Source: Acidobacteriota bacterium | GTDB lineage: Bacteria; Acidobacteriota; Blastocatellia; Pyrinomonadales; Pyrinomonadaceae | Reading direction: 5' to 3' | Assembly: GCA_020201365.1 (NCBI GenBank) | Contig: JAIVGV010000295.1 | Span: 1 to 15,947, forward strand | DNA: 15,947 bases | In this document: one piece after another, positions 13,447 to 15,947 of the stretch | Position numbering within the stretch: the stretch's first letter is position 1 | Layout: the number at the start of each line of letters is the position of its first letter | Notes under the pieces: model-generated | What the model saw: the letters and a program-made list of their open reading frames with translations, nothing else | Told to the model about the DNA's origin: nothing | Database searches by the model: none | Made by a program: the position numbers and the translations under genes

Positions 13447-14877
13447 GTGCGCGTCGCGATCCTGACGAGTGAAGCCGTGCCGTTCGCCAAGACGGGCGGC
13501 TTGGGCGACGTGGCGGGCGCGCTCCCCAAAGCCCTGCGCGCCGCGGCGGACGTTGACGCGAGCCTCGTCCTGCCGCTCTACGAGAAGACCGACCGCGCGC
13601 TCTTGCGCGGGCAGATCATTGACAACCTGGAGGTCGAGTGGGGCGGGCACAGGCACCTCGTCGGCGTGTGGTACAGCGAAGCAACGGGCGCGCCGTCGTT
13701 TCTCATAGACGCGCCGCGCTACTTCGCGCGCCCCGAAATCTACGGCTACTCGGACGATCACCAGCGCTTCGCCTTCTTCTCGCGCGCCGCGCTGGAACTG
13801 CTCAAACGTCAGGGCTCGCCGCCCGACGTCGTCCACGGCAACGACTGGCAGAGCGGCTTCGCGATGGCTGAGCTGCACTCGCGCCGCGGCATTGATCCGT
13901 TCTACGCGCGCACGCGCACGCTGCTCTCCGTCCACAACCTCGCCTACCAGGGCGCGTTCGATCCCGCGGACCTCGCGCGGATGGGCTTCACGCGCCGCGA
14001 GACGCGCGACGCCTTCACGCAGGACGGCGCGGCGGTCGCTTTAAAAGCGGGACTGATGCTCGCCGACGCGCTCTCGACCGTCAGCCGCCGCTACGCCGAG
14101 GAGATTCAGACGCGCGAGCAGGGCTACGGGCTCGACTGGCTGCTGCGGATGCGGCGCGACCGCCTCGTCGGGATCACGAACGGAGTTGACTACGAGGTCT
14201 GGAACCCCGCGACCGATCCGCACATCGCGGCGCACTTCGGCGCCGACGATCTCTCAGGCAAGCGCGAATGCAAGCGCGATCTGCTGCGCCGCTTCCACTT
14301 GCCGGAAGAGTTAGACAGACCCGTCGTCGCGATCATCTCGCGGCTCGTCGCGCAAAAGGGTTATGATCTGATCAGACAAGCGGCGGGAAAAATCTTAGAG
14401 ACGGGCGCGTTCTTCGTCGCGCTCGGCGCGGGCGCGAAGGAGTACGAAGATTTTTTGCAGTCGCTCCACGATCACGCGCCCCAGCGCGTCGGCGTCTATA
14501 TCGGCTACGCGGGCGAGCCTTTGGCGCACCGGATCGAGGCGGGCGCGGACGTCTTCCTGATGCCGTCGCAGTACGAGCCGTGCGGGCTAAACCAGATGTA
14601 CTCGATGCGCTACGGCACAGTCCCGGTCGTGCGCGCCACGGGGGGCCTCGACGACACGGTCGAGAACTTCGACCGCGCGAAAGGCTCCGGCAACGGCTTC
14701 AAGTTCGCGCGCTACGCGGCGGACGCGCTCCTGGGGAGCGTTTACGAGGCGCTCTACTGCTACGCCGAGCCGGACGTGTGGCTGAGGATTCAGCGGAACG
14801 GGATGCGCGCCGACAACTCGTGGGCGGCGGCGGCGCGCCGCTACGTCGAGGTTTACAACGCCGTGATGAGAATGTGA
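13447..14877 (+). CDS. glgA: Glycogen synthase, ADP-glucose type (GT5)
   Basis: Cytosolic glycosyltransferase that extends alpha-1,4-glucan chains from ADP-glucose. At 476 residues it matches bacterial GlgA. Lys15 in AKTGGLGDVAGALP is the hallmark ADP-glucose-binding site. HGNDWQSG (130-137) and SVHNLAYQG (161-169) belong to the N-terminal Rossmann domain. In the C-terminal domain ISRLVAQKG holds Arg299 and Lys304, and PSQYEPCGLNQMYSMRYGTV contains Glu377, the conserved catalytic-region glutamate, followed by RATGGLDDTV. The GTG start at 13447 follows GGGGTGA (13431-13437) by about 9 bases and gives the normal family N-terminus MRVAILTSEA. No other glg genes are near, so it is a stand-alone unit with its own promoter. 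Confidence 0.96.
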   Translation: MRVAILTSEAVPFAKTGGLGDVAGALPKALRAAADVDASLVLPLYEKTDRALLRGQIIDNLEVEWGGHRHLVGVWYSEATGAPSFLIDAPRYFARPEIYGYSDDHQRFAFFSRAALELLKRQGSPPDVVHGNDWQSGFAMAELHSRRGIDPFYARTRTLLSVHNLAYQGAFDPADLARMGFTRRETRDAFTQDGAAVALKAGLMLADALSTVSRRYAEEIQTREQGYGLDWLLRMRRDRLVGITNGVDYEVWNPATDPHIAAHFGADDLSGKRECKRDLLRRFHLPEELDRPVVAIISRLVAQKGYDLIRQAAGKILETGAFFVALGAGAKEYEDFLQSLHDHAPQRVGVYIGYAGEPLAHRIEAGADVFLMPSQYEPCGLNQMYSMRYGTVPVVRATGGLDDTVENFDRAKGSGNGFKFARYAADALLGSVYEALYCYAEPDVWLRIQRNGMRADNSWAAAARRYVEVYNAVMRM

Positions 14878-14981
14878 TTGCGGCGCGAGGTTTGCAACAA
14901 TCAGCCGCGGCAACACCATTGCATCTAATCAGCAGGGGCGAAAACCGGGTCGCCCATTTCCCAACAAGGAGTGAGAGCGGT

Positions 14982-15335
14982 ATGAGCGAGTTCGTCAACG
15001 AAGTGAGCGATCAGAATTTCGAGCGGGACGTTTTGCAGTCGAGCAAGCCCGTGCTGGTGGACTTCTGGGCGCAGTGGTGCGCGCCGTGCCGCATGATCGC
15101 GCCGACGGTCGAGGCGGTGGCGGAGAAGTATCAGGGCAAGGCTGCGGTCGTCAAAGTCAACGTGGACGACAACCCCTCGGTCTCGCAGAAGTACGGCATC
15201 AAGGGCATCCCGACCTTGATCCTCTTCAAGAACGGCAAGGAGGAGGAGCGCATCGTCGGCGCGACGTCGAAAGACGCCATCTCGAAACTCATCGAAAAGC
15301 ACGTCGCCGCCGCGAGCGACGCGGTCAACGCCTAA
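14982..15335 (+). CDS. trxA: Thioredoxin
   Basis: Small cytosolic dithiol reductant for ribonucleotide reductase, peroxiredoxins and other partners. The product is 117 residues, slightly longer than the common 105-110 because of an Ala-rich tail (HVAAASDAVNA). The active site is WCAPC (Cys33, Cys36); Ala replaces the more usual Gly, a variant common in several phyla. The cis-proline Pro77 in KGIPTLILF and the buried Asp in LVDFWA are present. AAGGAG (14966-14971) lies 10 bases before ATG 14982. The frame is open far upstream into glgA, but that extension is not thioredoxin. TCTAAT (14924-14929) is a possible -10 without a clear -35. A small stem, GGGCGA (14936-14941) with TCGCCC (14950-14955), lies in the leader. 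Confidence 0.97.
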   Translation: MSEFVNEVSDQNFERDVLQSSKPVLVDFWAQWCAPCRMIAPTVEAVAEKYQGKAAVVKVNVDDNPSVSQKYGIKGIPTLILFKNGKEEERIVGATSKDAISKLIEKHVAAASDAVNA

Positions 15336-15382
15336 ACCTTTAGGCGAACAGCCCGGGCGCGGCGTCGCGCGCCGTTCGTCTC

Positions 15383-15424
15383 CGTGCGGGGCGCGAGCCG
15401 TCGCGCCGCGCACGCGCAGCTTTT
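15383..15424 (+). terminator. Likely trxA terminator
   Basis: Arms 15383-15396 and 15401-15414 pair over 14 bases with one mismatch around a GCCG loop. TTTT follows at 15421-15424, after a 6-base spacer. It is 48 bases after the trxA stop. The separated and short T-run lowers confidence. Confidence 0.5.
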
Positions 15425-15499
15425 GGTCTTCGACAGGAACTCCCTGCCCGCGCGCCCGAGCACGTCCGGCGCGCGCAAGTCCGCTGAGCCGAAGCCGCG

Positions 15500-15925
15500 A
15501 TGAAGCCAAACACGCAGAGCCGCGCCGGGCGACGTGCCGCGAGCGACGGCGCGCGCCGCGCCTTCGAGGAGCGCCTCGCCGCGGCGAAGCGCCTGCGCGC
15601 CGTCGAGGACGCGCGATTCCGCGCCCGCCAGGCGCACGGCAAGCTCCGCCGCTTCGTCAACAGCAACTTCCGCCGCGACGAGGTGATCGCCAAGCTCGCC
15701 CTGCGCCGCGGCGACTGCAACCGCTGCGGCGCGTGCTGCGAGATACTCTTCAAGTGCCCGTTCCTCAAAAAGCACGGGGACGGCACGACCACCTGCGGCA
15801 TCTACGAGGACCGCCCGAACCAGTGCCGCCTCTTCCCCATCGAGCGCCGCGACGTCGAGGAGCTGCGCGGCTCGTGCAGCTACTACTTCATCGAAAAGCC
15901 GATCAAGCTGGAACGAGCAAGCTGA
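15500..15925 (+). CDS. YkgJ-type CxxCxxCC cluster protein
   Basis: A 141-residue protein of the YkgJ/CxxCxxCC family, thought to bind a metal ion or iron-sulfur cluster; the molecular role is not established. The hallmark is CNRCGACC (Cys73, Cys76, Cys79, Cys80), followed by Cys86, Cys99, Cys109 (RPNQCRLFP) and Cys126 (GSCSYYF), the usual eight-cysteine pattern. Residues 1-70 form an Arg/Ala-rich helical N-terminal extension. ATG 15500 is the first possible start because an in-frame TGA lies at 15485-15487. No good ribosome site precedes it, so translation may be weak. The gene ends complete, 22 bases before the window edge. Confidence 0.85.
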   Translation: MKPNTQSRAGRRAASDGARRAFEERLAAAKRLRAVEDARFRARQAHGKLRRFVNSNFRRDEVIAKLALRRGDCNRCGACCEILFKCPFLKKHGDGTTTCGIYEDRPNQCRLFPIERRDVEELRGSCSYYFIEKPIKLERAS

Positions 15926-15931
15926 AAAGCG

Positions 15932-15947
15932 GGGGTTAGGGGATAGG
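15932..15947. repeat. Start of a G-rich word repeat cut by the window edge
   Basis: GGGGTTAGG is followed by GGATAGG, two near-copies of a G-rich word immediately after the YkgJ gene. It resembles the left arm of the other word-built intergenic repeats here, but the rest lies outside the window. Confidence 0.3.

Noticed and set aside
14580..14981. Upstream extension of trxA into glgA
   Set aside because: Overlaps glgA by about 300 bases in another frame; AAGGAG and the true thioredoxin start are at 14966-14982.

Overview
The window is GC-rich (by eye about two thirds G+C) and encodes a Gram-negative-type housekeeping set. The best guess for the source is Acidobacteriota, probably a Blastocatellia-like lineage. 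That rests on overall gene style and on small orphan proteins that resemble ones I associate with that group; it is inference, because no rRNA or other decisive marker is present.

Layout. 1-2777: a proteostasis block with the C-terminal part of trigger factor (tig), then clpP and clpX, all on the + strand. 2950-3391: a frameshifted, internally deleted gene resembling an M15-type peptidoglycan peptidase. 3607-6123: a large hybrid histidine kinase (MEDS-GAF-HisKA-HATPase-receiver). 6301-8730: the ATP-dependent protease lon, followed by a strong intrinsic terminator. 8864-10032: an island on the - strand with a near-consensus promoter, one intact zinc-ribbon-like orphan gene, and two flanking genes that look broken by frameshifts. 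10312-11467: a small conserved-looking orphan and the ribosome-assembly GTPase engB (ysxC/yihA). 11844-13241: rho. 13447-14877: glycogen synthase glgA. 14982-15335: thioredoxin trxA. 15500-15925: a YkgJ-type CxxCxxCC protein.

How they fit together. Trigger factor folds nascent chains, ClpXP and Lon degrade damaged or regulatory proteins, EngB matures the large ribosomal subunit, Rho ends transcription, and thioredoxin keeps cytosolic thiols reduced. GlgA, the kinase and the orphans are not obviously connected to these. Most genes seem to be their own transcription units: leaders are long (100-375 nt) and several have recognisable promoters and hairpins.

The most unusual content is not a classical defence or mobile system; I found no CRISPR, tRNA, rRNA or transposase. 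It is (i) at least three unrelated intergenic hairpins, each built from a short word repeated in both orientations, one of them touching the engB start codon; (ii) the decaying - strand island; (iii) complete absence of the hexamer GTCGAC, with Val-Asp written as GTTGAC instead; and (iv) structured leaders before lon, clpP and rho.
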